DNA from: Bacteroidota bacterium | GTDB taxonomy: Bacteria > Bacteroidota > Ignavibacteria > UBA10030 > UBA8401 | Length of the DNA stretch: 64,000 nt | NCBI GenBank assembly: GCA_035506275.1 | Contig: DATJPT010000019.1 | Location: 62,001 to 126,000 of the forward strand | Direction of reading: 5' to 3' | In this document: one piece after another, positions 25,992 through 33,684 of the stretch | Layout of the letters: each line of letters begins with the position of its first letter | How positions within the stretch are numbered: the first letter of the stretch is position 1 | Notes under the pieces: generated by a model | What the model saw: only the letters and a program-made list of their open reading frames with translations | The model's database searches: none | What the model was told of the DNA's origin: nothing | Program-made: the position numbers and the translations under genes

Positions 25992-26197
25992 CCCGCAATT
26001 CCCCTATTAAAAAGAATCAATCCCGACTCCGTCTCAAGAACATTCTCCTCGTTCATCCTGTGCGAAGCGAATGTCGCGGGCATTCCCCCCGAAAGCGACC
26101 ATGCCATCGCACCGTCGTGATGGTAGGATCCATCCTCAGTTAACCAGCAGCCAACAACGCCGTTGTACGGCGCGGCTTTTTCCCAAACAGCGTTCAA
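25985..26197 (-). CDS. Possible small protein or gene fragment, unknown
   Basis: The minus strand is open from about 26239 to the stop at 25985 and gives a protein-like sequence (DDKISEELNAVWEKAAPYNG, then VVGCWLTEDGSYHHDG, then MNEENVLETESGLILF). The only start is TTG 26197 and there is no ribosome binding site. I do not recognise it. Its composition is more protein-like than a typical shadow frame, so it may be the tail of a lost gene. It lies tail-to-tail with trxB. Confidence 0.25.
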   Translation of the reverse strand: MNAVWEKAAPYNGVVGCWLTEDGSYHHDGAMAWSLSGGMPATFASHRMNEENVLETESGLILFNRGIAGQ

Positions 26198-26327
26198 TTC
26201 TTCCGAAATTTTGTCATCCCGCCTGACGTAGTTTCATAGAGATATAGCGGATTTGGCAGAATCTTTGCCAGCTTGTCTTACTTCGCGGCTCCGAATTTTC
26301 ATCCCTCCTTAAAATTCCTTCAAATTT

Positions 26328-26367
26328 CAAGTAATTCGCGTTTGGCATGCGGTTTGAAAATTACTTG
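26328..26367 (+). promoter_or_regulatory. Candidate control region of the small heat shock gene cluster
   Basis: CAAGTAATT (26328-26336) and AATTACTTG (26359-26367) are perfect inverted repeats 22 bases apart, about 50 bases before the first hsp20-like gene. Between them TGGCATG-N4-TTGA (26343-26357) resembles a sigma-54 site (TGGCACG-N4-TTGC) but lacks the -12 GC. No CIRCE element (TTAGCACTC-N9-GAGTGCTAA) was found. The rest of 26198-26416 shows no gene. Confidence 0.35.
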
Positions 26368-26416
26368 GGCATGAAGCTGCATCAAACAACCAACAAAAAA
26401 AAATCAGGAGGTCAGT

Positions 26417-26851
26417 ATGTTGTTCAAATATGAACCGGTTACATTCGACGAAATTTTTTCTCCCTCATCCCAAGTCGAATGGACATTCCCAGATCTTTTC
26501 GCTCAGTTGTCCCTGTTCGATCGAACAAAGAATTATCCGTTCGTGAACGTCGTTGAAGACAACAACGGCGTGCAGGTGTTGGCGGAGATCCCCGGCGTTC
26601 CGAAAGAAGATGTGAAACTGCAGCTACATGACGGCACGCTCACGATCAGCGGCGAAAGAAAATCTCCCGAGAAGGCGGAGAACAGGGTAGTGCTTCGGCA
26701 GGAAATTCATTACGGGACGTTCTCGCGGACCGTGCAATTGCCCGAGAGCATCGACACGGAAAAAATTTCGGCTGAATACGCAAACGGCGTGTTGAAGGTA
26801 ACACTTCCGAAACGCGAAGCGGCGAAACCACAAGAAATTTCGATTCGATAA
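26417..26851 (+). CDS. Small heat shock protein (Hsp20/alpha-crystallin family), first of three
   Basis: 144 residues, with AGGAGG about six bases before ATG 26417. A 45-residue N-terminal arm rich in Phe and Pro is followed by the alpha-crystallin domain (PFVNVVEDNNGVQVLAEIPG, VPKEDVKLQLHDGTLTISGE, then EYANGVLKVTLPKREA with the conserved G-V-L) and a C-terminal tail (KPQEISIR) with an I-x-I-type motif. An ATP-independent holdase that keeps denatured proteins soluble. Followed 20 bases later by a second copy. Confidence 0.93.
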   Translation: MLFKYEPVTFDEIFSPSSQVEWTFPDLFAQLSLFDRTKNYPFVNVVEDNNGVQVLAEIPGVPKEDVKLQLHDGTLTISGERKSPEKAENRVVLRQEIHYGTFSRTVQLPESIDTEKISAEYANGVLKVTLPKREAAKPQEISIR

Positions 26852-26871
26852 CGAAGGAGGAGAATAATTCC

Positions 26872-27243
26872 ATGACACAGGAACTTGAAAATGTGAAAAT
26901 CAACGGCGCCGGACAGGCCCAGGCGAACGCAGTCCGCGTGCTTCGTCCGGCAGTCGATATACAGGCTTTAGCGGATACGTATGTCGTGAGACTTGACGTT
27001 CCCGGAGCCGCAAAGGATGGCATCAGCGCACGTATCGACAAATCGATCCTGACGGTTTCGGCAAAAGTCTCTGCGTCAGCGTTCGCGGACGACGGTGCGC
27101 AGCCGGTCGAATACCGCCGGGAATTTTCCCTTGCGGACGATGTTGAAACCCAGACTGTCAGTGCCGAATACAGCCTGGGCGTTCTGAAGATCACGTTGAA
27201 GAAGAAGCAGCAGTTTCTTCCAAAAGAGATAAAGATCTCATAG
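26872..27243 (+). CDS. Small heat shock protein, short form, second of three
   Basis: 123 residues, with AAGGAGGAG upstream of ATG 26872. The alpha-crystallin core is recognisable (RPAVDIQALADTYVVRLDVP, AKDGISARIDKSILTVSAKV, SAEYSLGVLKITLKKKQQ), but the N-terminal arm is only about 20 residues and is not Phe-rich. It ends KEIKIS, with an I-x-I-like motif. It is more divergent than its neighbours, and could be a partner that forms hetero-oligomers with them (inference). Confidence 0.85.
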   Translation: MTQELENVKINGAGQAQANAVRVLRPAVDIQALADTYVVRLDVPGAAKDGISARIDKSILTVSAKVSASAFADDGAQPVEYRREFSLADDVETQTVSAEYSLGVLKITLKKKQQFLPKEIKIS

Positions 27244-27282
27244 CACTATCAAGAGCAATTTTTCGATGAAAGGAGAATCACT

Positions 27283-27771
27283 ATGTCCCTCATTAAAAGA
27301 AATCCGAACAGAGAACTGGAGTTATGGAACAGGGAATTCCCGATCCCGCATGCGCTTGACAGGCTTCACAACGAGATGAATCGCGTTTTCGGCGATTTCT
27401 TCCGCGGCGACCTGGCCGATTCCGGCGCCTTCTTCTCAGGAACCTGGGCTCCGGCCGTCGATCTTTCCGAAACGGATGATGCCTACCTCGTCCGCGCCGA
27501 GCTCCCCGGGATGAAGAAGGAGGACGTGAAGATCACGTTCAATAACGGCCTGCTCACGATCCGGGGAGAGAAAAAGAACGAAACCGAAGAGAAGAACCGG
27601 ACGTACCACCGCATCGAGCGGAGCTACGGATCATTCGAGCGTTCATTCAATCTGCCGGGAGCGGTGAAGAGCGGAAACGTCGAAGCGAAGTATGACGACG
27701 GCGTTCTGAGCATCACCCTTCCCAAGACGGAAGAAACGAAGGAAAAAGTTATCGATGTGAAGATAAAATGA
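27283..27771 (+). CDS. Small heat shock protein, third of three
   Basis: 162 residues, with AAGGAG upstream of ATG 27283. N-terminal arm NRELELWNREFPIPHALDRL and FGDFFRGD, then the alpha-crystallin domain (WAPAVDLSETDDAYLVRAEL, MKKEDVKITFNNGLLTIRGE, RSYGSFERSFNLPGAV, EAKYDDGVLSITLPK) and a VIDVKIK tail. This copy is the canonical class A-like bacterial Hsp20. A strong terminator follows at 27830, so the three genes are likely one heat-inducible transcript. Confidence 0.94.
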   Translation: MSLIKRNPNRELELWNREFPIPHALDRLHNEMNRVFGDFFRGDLADSGAFFSGTWAPAVDLSETDDAYLVRAELPGMKKEDVKITFNNGLLTIRGEKKNETEEKNRTYHRIERSYGSFERSFNLPGAVKSGNVEAKYDDGVLSITLPKTEETKEKVIDVKIK

Positions 27772-27773
27772 TT

Positions 27774-27818
27774 TCGCAGATGGCGCAGAGTTAACGCAGA
27801 TTCCAGATTGCGCAGAGT
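27774..27818 (+). repeat. Dispersed 45-bp intergenic repeat, copy 1
   Basis: TCGCAGATGGCGCAG...GCGCAGAGT matches 57137-57181 at 38 of 45 positions. It is made of near-repeats of the unit CGCAGA(T/G). Located just after the last small heat shock gene. Confidence 0.6.
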
Positions 27819-27829
27819 GAATGCTCTGG

Positions 27830-27860
27830 ATGCCCGGCTGAGGATGGCCGGGCATTTTTA
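27830..27860 (+). terminator. Intrinsic terminator of the small heat shock operon
   Basis: ATGCCCGGC (27830-27838) pairs with GCCGGGCAT (27847-27855), followed by TTTTTA. Confidence 0.85.
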
Positions 27861-27874
27861 TGTACATGACTCTT

Positions 27875-27916
27875 AAAAAGCAAAAGCCCGGAGAACATGC
27901 CGGGCCTGTGCTTTTT
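27875..27916 (-). terminator. Intrinsic terminator of the FKBP gene
   Basis: On the minus strand, a GC-rich inner stem (CCGGGC 27900-27905 with GCCCGG 27886-27891) sits within an outer stem formed by GCTTTTT (27910-27916) and AAAAAGC (27875-27881). Read on the minus strand the structure ends in GCTTTTT. It lies 17 bases after the FKBP stop codon and may also act as a second terminator on the plus strand. Confidence 0.75.
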
Positions 27917-27932
27917 ATAAAAGGGGAATTTT

Positions 27933-28619
27933 CTATTTAATCGAGAGCAACTCAACCTCGAAAATCAGCGTCGCGTTGGGGCCGATGGCTTGACCCGCGC
28001 CCCGTTCGCCGTATGCGAGGTTTGCCGGGATGAACAGCTGCCACTTCGAGCCGACCTTCATGTGCTGCAAGGCTTCGGTCCAGCCGGGGATGACGCCGTT
28101 CACCGGAAATGTTGCCGGCTCGCCTCGTTTGTATGAATTGTCGAACTCCGTCCCGTCGATCAACGTGCCGCGGTAATGTGTCGTGACCGTGTCGTTAAGT
28201 CCGGGTTTCTTGCCGGTCCCCTCTGTGATCACTTTGTACTGCAGGCCGCTCGGCAGCGTGATCACGCTGTCCTTTTTTTTGTTTTCCGCAAGAAAAGCCT
28301 CGCCTTCCTTTTGATTTTTCCCGGCAAGCTCTTCGGTCTGTTTGGACTGCTTCTCCATCATTTCCTGCTGGAACGCGGCCATGATCTGCTGGATCTCCGA
28401 ATCGCTCAGCACGAGTTTCTGGTTGGCGAACGCATCTTTGAGTCCCATGAAAAGGGTTTCCGGGTCGATGTCGATCCCCTGCTTTTTCAGATTCCTGGCA
28501 ATATCGGTGCCGATGATGTAGCTGACCTTCTGTTTTTCCGTCGTCAGGCTTGGCGCCGTCTGCGCGCAAAGTTGCAGTGTCATTGCAGCGAACAACAACA
28601 CGAGGAACATTCTTTTCAT
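27933..28619 (-). CDS. FKBP-type peptidyl-prolyl isomerase, exported
   Basis: 228 residues from the ATG at 28619, chosen because AGAAGGAG lies just upstream and the signal peptide (MKRMFLVLLFAAMTLQLCAQ) begins there. The N-terminal dimerisation domain (about 25-120: KVSYIIGTDIARNLKKQGID, FMGLKDAF) is followed by a charged linker and the FKBP domain (TLPSGLQYKVITEGTG, HYRGTLIDGTEFDNSYKRGE, VIPGWTEALQHMKVGSKWQL, PANLAYGERGAG). This is the Mip/FkpA architecture: a periplasmic dimeric isomerase and chaperone. Confidence 0.94.
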   Translation of the reverse strand: MKRMFLVLLFAAMTLQLCAQTAPSLTTEKQKVSYIIGTDIARNLKKQGIDIDPETLFMGLKDAFANQKLVLSDSEIQQIMAAFQQEMMEKQSKQTEELAGKNQKEGEAFLAENKKKDSVITLPSGLQYKVITEGTGKKPGLNDTVTTHYRGTLIDGTEFDNSYKRGEPATFPVNGVIPGWTEALQHMKVGSKWQLFIPANLAYGERGAGQAIGPNATLIFEVELLSIK

Positions 28620-28799
28620 CTTGTTCTCCTTCTGGAAAGAAAATTGATTTATGCAGGCTGATCCTGCATAAGATCCGGGAGGGTGATTCAAACCGCGGCT
28701 GTTAAGCAGGCAACGGGTTCCAAAATAGCGATTTTTTGCGTCGATTCCAAGAGGGAATGAGAACAAAGTACGGGGCTATTGCGAAGAGAGGCTGACGAT

Positions 28800-29897
28800 C
28801 TATTTTCCTTCCATGAAATTCAGAAGGGATCGCATATCATCTTTTTCATCCGGGTCATACGCCAACTCAACCGCCTTCTTTTGAAGTTCGACCGCTTCGT
28901 CGCGCTTTCCTTGCGCAAAGAGAACTCTCGCCAGCGCTCCTAGAGCGAACCCCTTTTTCATCTCCGTTAATTGGCATGCCCGTTTCGCGGCCGCTGAAGC
29001 CAGAGACAGTTCAGTGGAGTCCTTATTTGCCGATACTCGCGCGATCGTCCGGGCGAGATTTGCGAGCAGGCGGGGATTGGACCGGAATCGTTCTTCAATC
29101 GCTGAGCGCGCAAATTCCATGGCCTGCCGGGGAAGGCGCGCGTCCGAGTAGATCAATGCATACTCTTTTCCAGCCCATTCATAGAATTCCTCGGCGCTCA
29201 GTTGAAGAAGGGATTCGCATGCTGCCTCGGCTCCTTTGTAATCCCCGTTGCGGGAGCAGCTATAGTACGCGACTTTGAAGGGTTCGGATCTTGAAGCTTT
29301 CTCCATCTCGTCATCATATTTTTTTGCAGCCGAGACCAGATCCCATCTACCGGAGACCACCTGGTCGAGAGGTCCGTCGAGCTCGGAAGGATGGCCTATC
29401 CATGCGATCACACCGTCGTTGTTGACGATGAATGCAAGCGGGATCCCGACAGAATATTTTCCCGCTCCTTCGATCCATTCTTTCGCGAAGTTCCCTTCGA
29501 AGAAAGTCAGTCCAGGGGGTACGGAGTCCTGCGCGACTTCGTAAGCCATGTTGTCTCCTTGCTTTTCGACGAAGGGCCGGGCCAACGACGAATCTTCTTC
29601 CCAAACATCGATTCCGATTACGGTAACTTTGCCGCTATATTTGTTCTGAAGAGATGAAAGATGGGGAATCGATTTGACGCATGGAGCACACCATGTTGCC
29701 CACGACTCGACAACATAGATATGCCCCTTGAGGAATTGATCGGTCCGTTCCCCCTTAAGCCACTTTCCCGTAATAAGCGGAGGAGCGGGTTTGCCTACGC
29801 CGACGGCAAAACCGTTGCCATGACATGGCGGGGTGAATACAAACATGATCAGGATAACAGTGAATGCCGGTTGTCGAAGAAGGTCCGGGCGTGGCAT
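28800..29897 (-). CDS. Exported TlpA-like thioredoxin with C-terminal TPR-like region
   Basis: 365 residues. N-terminal signal segment (FTVILIMFVFTPPCHG), then a TlpA/ResA-like thioredoxin domain with VVESWATWCAPCVKSIP (Cys70, Cys73), VIGIDVWEEDSS and IPLAFIVNNDGVIAWIGHPS. From about residue 215 the sequence is helical and repetitive (EEFYEWAGKEYALIYSDARL, MEFARSAIEERF, GFALGALARVLFAQGKRDEA), as in proteins with tetratricopeptide repeats. Periplasmic thiol-disulfide exchange is the likely role. It is the middle gene of three minus-strand exported genes, all with a folding or redox role. Confidence 0.85.
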   Translation of the reverse strand: MPRPDLLRQPAFTVILIMFVFTPPCHGNGFAVGVGKPAPPLITGKWLKGERTDQFLKGHIYVVESWATWCAPCVKSIPHLSSLQNKYSGKVTVIGIDVWEEDSSLARPFVEKQGDNMAYEVAQDSVPPGLTFFEGNFAKEWIEGAGKYSVGIPLAFIVNNDGVIAWIGHPSELDGPLDQVVSGRWDLVSAAKKYDDEMEKASRSEPFKVAYYSCSRNGDYKGAEAACESLLQLSAEEFYEWAGKEYALIYSDARLPRQAMEFARSAIEERFRSNPRLLANLARTIARVSANKDSTELSLASAAAKRACQLTEMKKGFALGALARVLFAQGKRDEAVELQKKAVELAYDPDEKDDMRSLLNFMEGK

Positions 29898-30087
29898 GGG
29901 TTATTCAATATTTGAAAGAGAGAATCTTCTCTGATATTAGACTTCGGCTCGAGCAAATAGTTGGGGGGCGTCAGGCATCGGAAATGCCGTATCGAGTGCA
30001 GGTGAATTTGGGAGATGTAAAGAAGAACGGGAGCTAGTCACCAACGTATCGCGGAACCGATCCCAATGATCGATTCCGCTGTACTGA

Positions 30088-30579
30088 TTACGGGGCCCAT
30101 TTTTTGAGGAAGGCAAGGACCTTGTCGTGGTCGTGTCCCTGCCCCGCCTCAAGCTCGCCGGTGTCTTGAGACCAGAGGAAGGTTCCGTCGGTGTCGAGCA
30201 CGAAGAAATGCGGATAGCCGGGGATCTTCGGGTACTGCGAGAGGAATTCCTTGTTCTCGTTTCCCTTGCTGAAATTAACCTTCACGTAGACAAATTTCTG
30301 ATGAAGAAAATTGGTCACATCCTTGTTCTTTTCCCAGAAATGGTCAAGGTAATGACACCATTTGCACCAATTCCCGCCGACATCGAGCAGAATCCGTTTC
30401 CCGGTTCTCTTCGCTTCTACCACCGCCGCCTTCAGGTCCTTCGCCGGGTTTCGTGTGGAATCGAATTCCGTGACCGCGACATACGGCGCCCGCAAAGAAT
30501 CTTTCTCTGCGGCATAGGAAGAATTCGCGAAGGTCAATACTGCAACAAGTACCGCAAGAAACAAAACTGGTTTCATCAT
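30088..30579 (-). CDS. Exported thioredoxin-like protein (CKWC)
   Basis: 163 residues with a signal peptide (MKPVLFLAVLVAVLTFANSS, then YAA). The single domain has RILLDVGGNWCKWCHYLD with Cys72 and Cys75, VNFSKGNENKEFL, and IPGYPHFFVLDTDG with the cis-proline region. The C-K-W-C site and the absence of further domains are like the DUF899/thioredoxin-7 type of exported thioredoxins. It probably reduces or isomerises disulfides in the periplasm. A likely partner of the TlpA-like gene that follows on the same strand, 190 bases downstream. Confidence 0.85.
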   Translation of the reverse strand: MMKPVLFLAVLVAVLTFANSSYAAEKDSLRAPYVAVTEFDSTRNPAKDLKAAVVEAKRTGKRILLDVGGNWCKWCHYLDHFWEKNKDVTNFLHQKFVYVKVNFSKGNENKEFLSQYPKIPGYPHFFVLDTDGTFLWSQDTGELEAGQGHDHDKVLAFLKKWAP

Positions 30580-30783
30580 TCATTCTCCGATAAAGGTCCT
30601 GCCAATGTACAAACGCTGGTTTGTACAACTTAATCCGAGGGAACCAAAAAGTCAATGACGCATGACGATTCCTTTGAATCATAACGCCTAATTGACTAAC
30701 TTTGATAAGAGCATGTCAGAGTCATTGCTCCGATCAGCAACCCATTCAACTACAACCCATAGTTATTTTCTAAAGGATACTTT

Positions 30784-31209
30784 ATGACAACACATTCTCC
30801 GGTACCATCAACTCCGGACTCCTTCCACGCGCGGACAATGTCGATCTCGCTGACTGTCAAAGACCTTCAAAAGAGTCTCGAGTGGTACCATGAGATCATC
30901 GGCTTTGCCGTCGACCGCAAAATTGAGAGAGAAGGGAAACTGCGAGGAGTGGCGCTGAAAGCGGGCGACGTCAGGATCACGATCAACCAGGACGACGGTG
31001 CAAAGGGGTGGGACAGGATCAAGGGACTTGGTTTCTCGATCAGCCTCACGACGGAACAAAACGTTGACGAGTTGGCGGCGCGTCTGAAGAAATCCGGCGT
31101 AACTCTCGACTCGGAACCGGCCGATATGTCGTGGGGAGTGCGGATGATGAGACTGCACGACCCGGACGGATACAAGCTCTCCATCTCGACTCCACTCGCG
31201 AAAAAATAG
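30784..31209 (+). CDS. VOC (glyoxalase/bleomycin resistance) family protein
   Basis: 141 residues. One vicinal-oxygen-chelate unit pair: MSISLTVKDLQKSLEWYHEI, IGFAVDRKIEREGKLRGVAL, VRITINQDDGA, then RLKKSGVTLDSEPADMSWGV and LHDPDGYKLSIST. The terminal DPDG-x-x-L motif is typical. Such proteins bind metals and may be lyases, dioxygenases or antibiotic-binding proteins; no specific function can be given. It precedes the aldo/keto reductase by 20 bases. Confidence 0.85.
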   Translation: MTTHSPVPSTPDSFHARTMSISLTVKDLQKSLEWYHEIIGFAVDRKIEREGKLRGVALKAGDVRITINQDDGAKGWDRIKGLGFSISLTTEQNVDELAARLKKSGVTLDSEPADMSWGVRMMRLHDPDGYKLSISTPLAKK

Positions 31210-31229
31210 AATGCCCAAAAAGGAATACG

Positions 31230-32210
31230 ATGAATCGTCAAAATATCACACTCAGGAAACTGGGAAATTCCACGCTTATGGTCTCTCCCATCGGACTGGG
31301 ATGCTGGCAGTTCAGCAAGGGGAAGGGAGTGATCGGACGATATTGGCCGACACTTTCTTCTGAGCAGATAAAAGATATTATACGCGTTTCGCTGGAGGGA
31401 GGGATAAACTGGTTCGACACGGCCGAGGTCTATGGATGGGGCGAATCCGAGAAATCGCTCGTGCAAGCTCTGACCTCGCTTGGCACGTCGCCTATGGAAG
31501 TGCTGGTCGCTACGAAGTGGTGGCCTGTCTTGCGCTTTGCCGGCTCCATCACGAAAACAATCGAGGAGCGAAAGCGGCTGCTGCATCCATTTCCGATCTC
31601 GCTGCATCAAGTCCATCAGCCGTATGCGTTCGCTTCGGTCGCCGGGCAGATGAAGGCGATGGCGTCCCTTGCGGCCAATGGTGACATACGGTATGTCGGC
31701 GTGAGCAATTTTTCCGCGCGGGCGATGCGAACAGCTCATGTTGAATTGCAGAAATATGGATTGAAGCTGACGTCGAACCAGGTCCATTACAGTCTCGCGC
31801 ATCGGAATGCCGAGTCGAACGGTGTCTTGGAAACTGCGAAAGAACTCGGAATTGCCATCATTGCCTATTCCCCCCTGGAGCAAGGTCTGCTGACGGGAAG
31901 ATTTCACGACGTTCCGGGCTCCGCAAAGACTCTCGGCCTTGCACGGCGGCGGTCGGGAACATTTTCACCGGCAAATATTGAGCGATCGCGGCCGCTGATC
32001 GCGACACTTCGCGAGGTCGGAAAAAAGTATGAGAAAACTGCAGCGCAGGTGGCGTTGAACTGGCTGGTGAATTACCACGGCGACATGGTCGTCGCGATCC
32101 CCGGGGCGACAAAAGCGGAACAGGCCAGCAGCAATGCGCAGGCAATGACGTTCGCGCTGACGAACGGAGAACTTGGAGAAATCGAGCAGGCTGCGCGAAA
32201 GTTCAAGTGA
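31230..32210 (+). CDS. Aldo/keto reductase family oxidoreductase
   Basis: 326 residues from ATG 31230, preceded by AAAGGAA; the open frame extends further up inside the VOC gene. Motifs: LGLGCWQFS-like start (VSPIGLGCWQFSKG), WFDTAEVYGWGESE with catalytic Asp and Tyr, LVATKWWP with the lysine, and a Ser-Leu-His-Gln (SLHQVHQPY) catalytic region, then VSNFSARAM, AYSPLEQGLLTG and VVAIPGATKAEQASSNAQAM. It is an NADPH-dependent reductase of aldehydes or ketones, of the plant-type/YghZ-like branch. It probably shares a transcript with the VOC gene. Confidence 0.9.
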   Translation: MNRQNITLRKLGNSTLMVSPIGLGCWQFSKGKGVIGRYWPTLSSEQIKDIIRVSLEGGINWFDTAEVYGWGESEKSLVQALTSLGTSPMEVLVATKWWPVLRFAGSITKTIEERKRLLHPFPISLHQVHQPYAFASVAGQMKAMASLAANGDIRYVGVSNFSARAMRTAHVELQKYGLKLTSNQVHYSLAHRNAESNGVLETAKELGIAIIAYSPLEQGLLTGRFHDVPGSAKTLGLARRRSGTFSPANIERSRPLIATLREVGKKYEKTAAQVALNWLVNYHGDMVVAIPGATKAEQASSNAQAMTFALTNGELGEIEQAARKFK

Positions 32211-32691
32211 GAAGGGGGAGGAGAAGCGAGTCCCCCGGTTTTCCCTCTGCTCTTCGGAAACGGTAAGACCGTTCTTTTGACCGGACGCTTCATCTCGCGT
32301 GAGACGGATGATCTTCCCGACATCGCGGCCGCTCCCTACTTAGCGAAGCGGTAAAGCACTTCGAGCCTGTAGCTCCGGGTCCTTCGCTGTTCATCTCCAC
32401 GATCACCCTTTTGTGCACTTCGGATCAGCCCTCGGCCGGGTTCATCCCAGCCGTTTTTTATGGACCGGGATCGGGCGAATCGACAATCTCTTGAACCGCG
32501 AGACCTCCGTAGAAATGTCATCGTGATTCGAATCTCATATAATCCGCCCCATAGGCACTGATCTCGAGATCCCTCTCCCCCGACAGTCGATGTGATGATC
32601 ACCGATCACTTTAGGAAAATGCGCTTGCGTTGACCCCTTTGGATGATAGTCGTTTTGAAGAGGCCGGCGATTTTCGTAACTTTGTTTCACC
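32211..32691. other. Intergenic region before the helicase gene
   Basis: No gene is supported here; a frame on the minus strand (32336-32602) is arginine-rich and looks like a shadow. A short hairpin AACGGT-AAG-ACCGTT followed by CTTTT (32259-32278) may end the aldo/keto reductase transcript. Confidence 0.5.
32259..32278 (+). terminator. Weak intrinsic terminator
   Basis: AACGGT (32259-32264) and ACCGTT (32268-32273) form a six-base-pair stem, followed by CTTTT, 49 bases after the aldo/keto reductase stop codon. Confidence 0.4.
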
Positions 32692-33684
32692 ATGAAGAAA
32701 TTCACACTTGCAAAACCGGCTGCTCATCCGCTGCACCTCGTGACGCCGCAGAGCTTCAGGGTTGATTACAAAAAGGAACTCAACGCCGCCCAATACGAAG
32801 CAGTCACTTCCGTCGACGGCCCCTTTCTGATTATTGCGGGGGCGGGCACGGGGAAGACGAGGACGATCGTCTACAGGGTGTCTTATCTTGTTGAGTGCGG
32901 TGTAAGACCGGAGAGCATTCTCCTCCTTACATTCACCCGAAAGGCAGCGCGGGAGATGCTGCGCCGTGCGGTGATTCTCCTTGATTCGAGGTGTGAAAAC
33001 ATCGCCGGGGGGACATTTCACTCATTTGCCAATGGGCTGTTGCGGAAGTACGCCGACAAATTGAAATACGCACGCAACTTTACAATCCTCGACCAGGGAG
33101 ACGCTGAGGATGTCATCAATTTGATCCGAACTCAGCTCAAATTCGATTCAAAGGCAAGGCGATTTCCGCGTAAATCAACCTTGTACGACCTCTGCAGCCG
33201 TTCGGTTAATACGTTGATTCCTGTAGATCAATTGGTGGCGAGAGACTACCCTCATTATCTTGAGAATATTGATGACATCAAGAAAGTCCATGACGGCTAT
33301 GCGCGTTACAAGGCCTCCAACAATCTTATGGACTATGACGATCTGCTCCTGAACATCGCAAAGCTTCTGAGTTCCAACGAATCGCTCCGCGCAATGTTGT
33401 CGGAAAAGTATAAGTATATTATGGTGGATGAGTATCAGGACACCAATAAGATTCAAGCAGAAATCGTCCGCCTTTTGGCGTATAAGCATCAGAACGTCAT
33501 GGTTGTGGGGGACGACGCCCAGTCGATCTATTCGTTCCGGGGTTCGACGATTGAAAACATCCGGACGTTTCCCGGCGAATTTCCGGGATGCAAGATCATC
33601 AAGCTCGAAGAGAACTTTCGCAGTTCGCAACCGATACTGAATCTGGCAAATGAGATCCTCAAGCGAGCGGTGACTCCTCAGTGA
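32692..33684 (+). CDS. UvrD/PcrA-like helicase, N-terminal part (split gene)
   Basis: 330 residues. It contains the first half of a superfamily 1A helicase: the Q-motif region (ELNAAQYEAVTSVDGPFLII), Walker A AGAGTGKT (49-56), motif Ia LTFTRKAAREML, GTFHSFANGLLRKYA, Walker B MVDEYQDTN, motif III VVGDDAQSIYSFRGS and motif IV LEENFRSSQPILNLANEILK. It then stops at TGA 33682-33684 in the middle of the fold. The remaining motifs are in the next frame, which begins with GTG 33681, so the two overlap by four bases (GTGA). Either a one-base deletion has broken the gene or the helicase is made as two coupled chains. Confidence 0.88.
   Translation: MKKFTLAKPAAHPLHLVTPQSFRVDYKKELNAAQYEAVTSVDGPFLIIAGAGTGKTRTIVYRVSYLVECGVRPESILLLTFTRKAAREMLRRAVILLDSRCENIAGGTFHSFANGLLRKYADKLKYARNFTILDQGDAEDVINLIRTQLKFDSKARRFPRKSTLYDLCSRSVNTLIPVDQLVARDYPHYLENIDDIKKVHDGYARYKASNNLMDYDDLLLNIAKLLSSNESLRAMLSEKYKYIMVDEYQDTNKIQAEIVRLLAYKHQNVMVVGDDAQSIYSFRGSTIENIRTFPGEFPGCKIIKLEENFRSSQPILNLANEILKRAVTPQ

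Noticed and set aside
26300..26416. CIRCE operator before the small heat shock genes
   Set aside because: The inverted repeat present (CAAGTAATT/AATTACTTG, spacing 22) does not match TTAGCACTC-N9-GAGTGCTAA.
30867..31907. Minus-strand frame of 346 codons
   Set aside because: Antisense to the VOC and aldo/keto reductase genes; its product lacks any recognisable feature.
32336..32602. 88-codon minus-strand frame before the helicase
   Set aside because: Arginine- and serine-rich with no ribosome binding site or family features; treated as non-coding.
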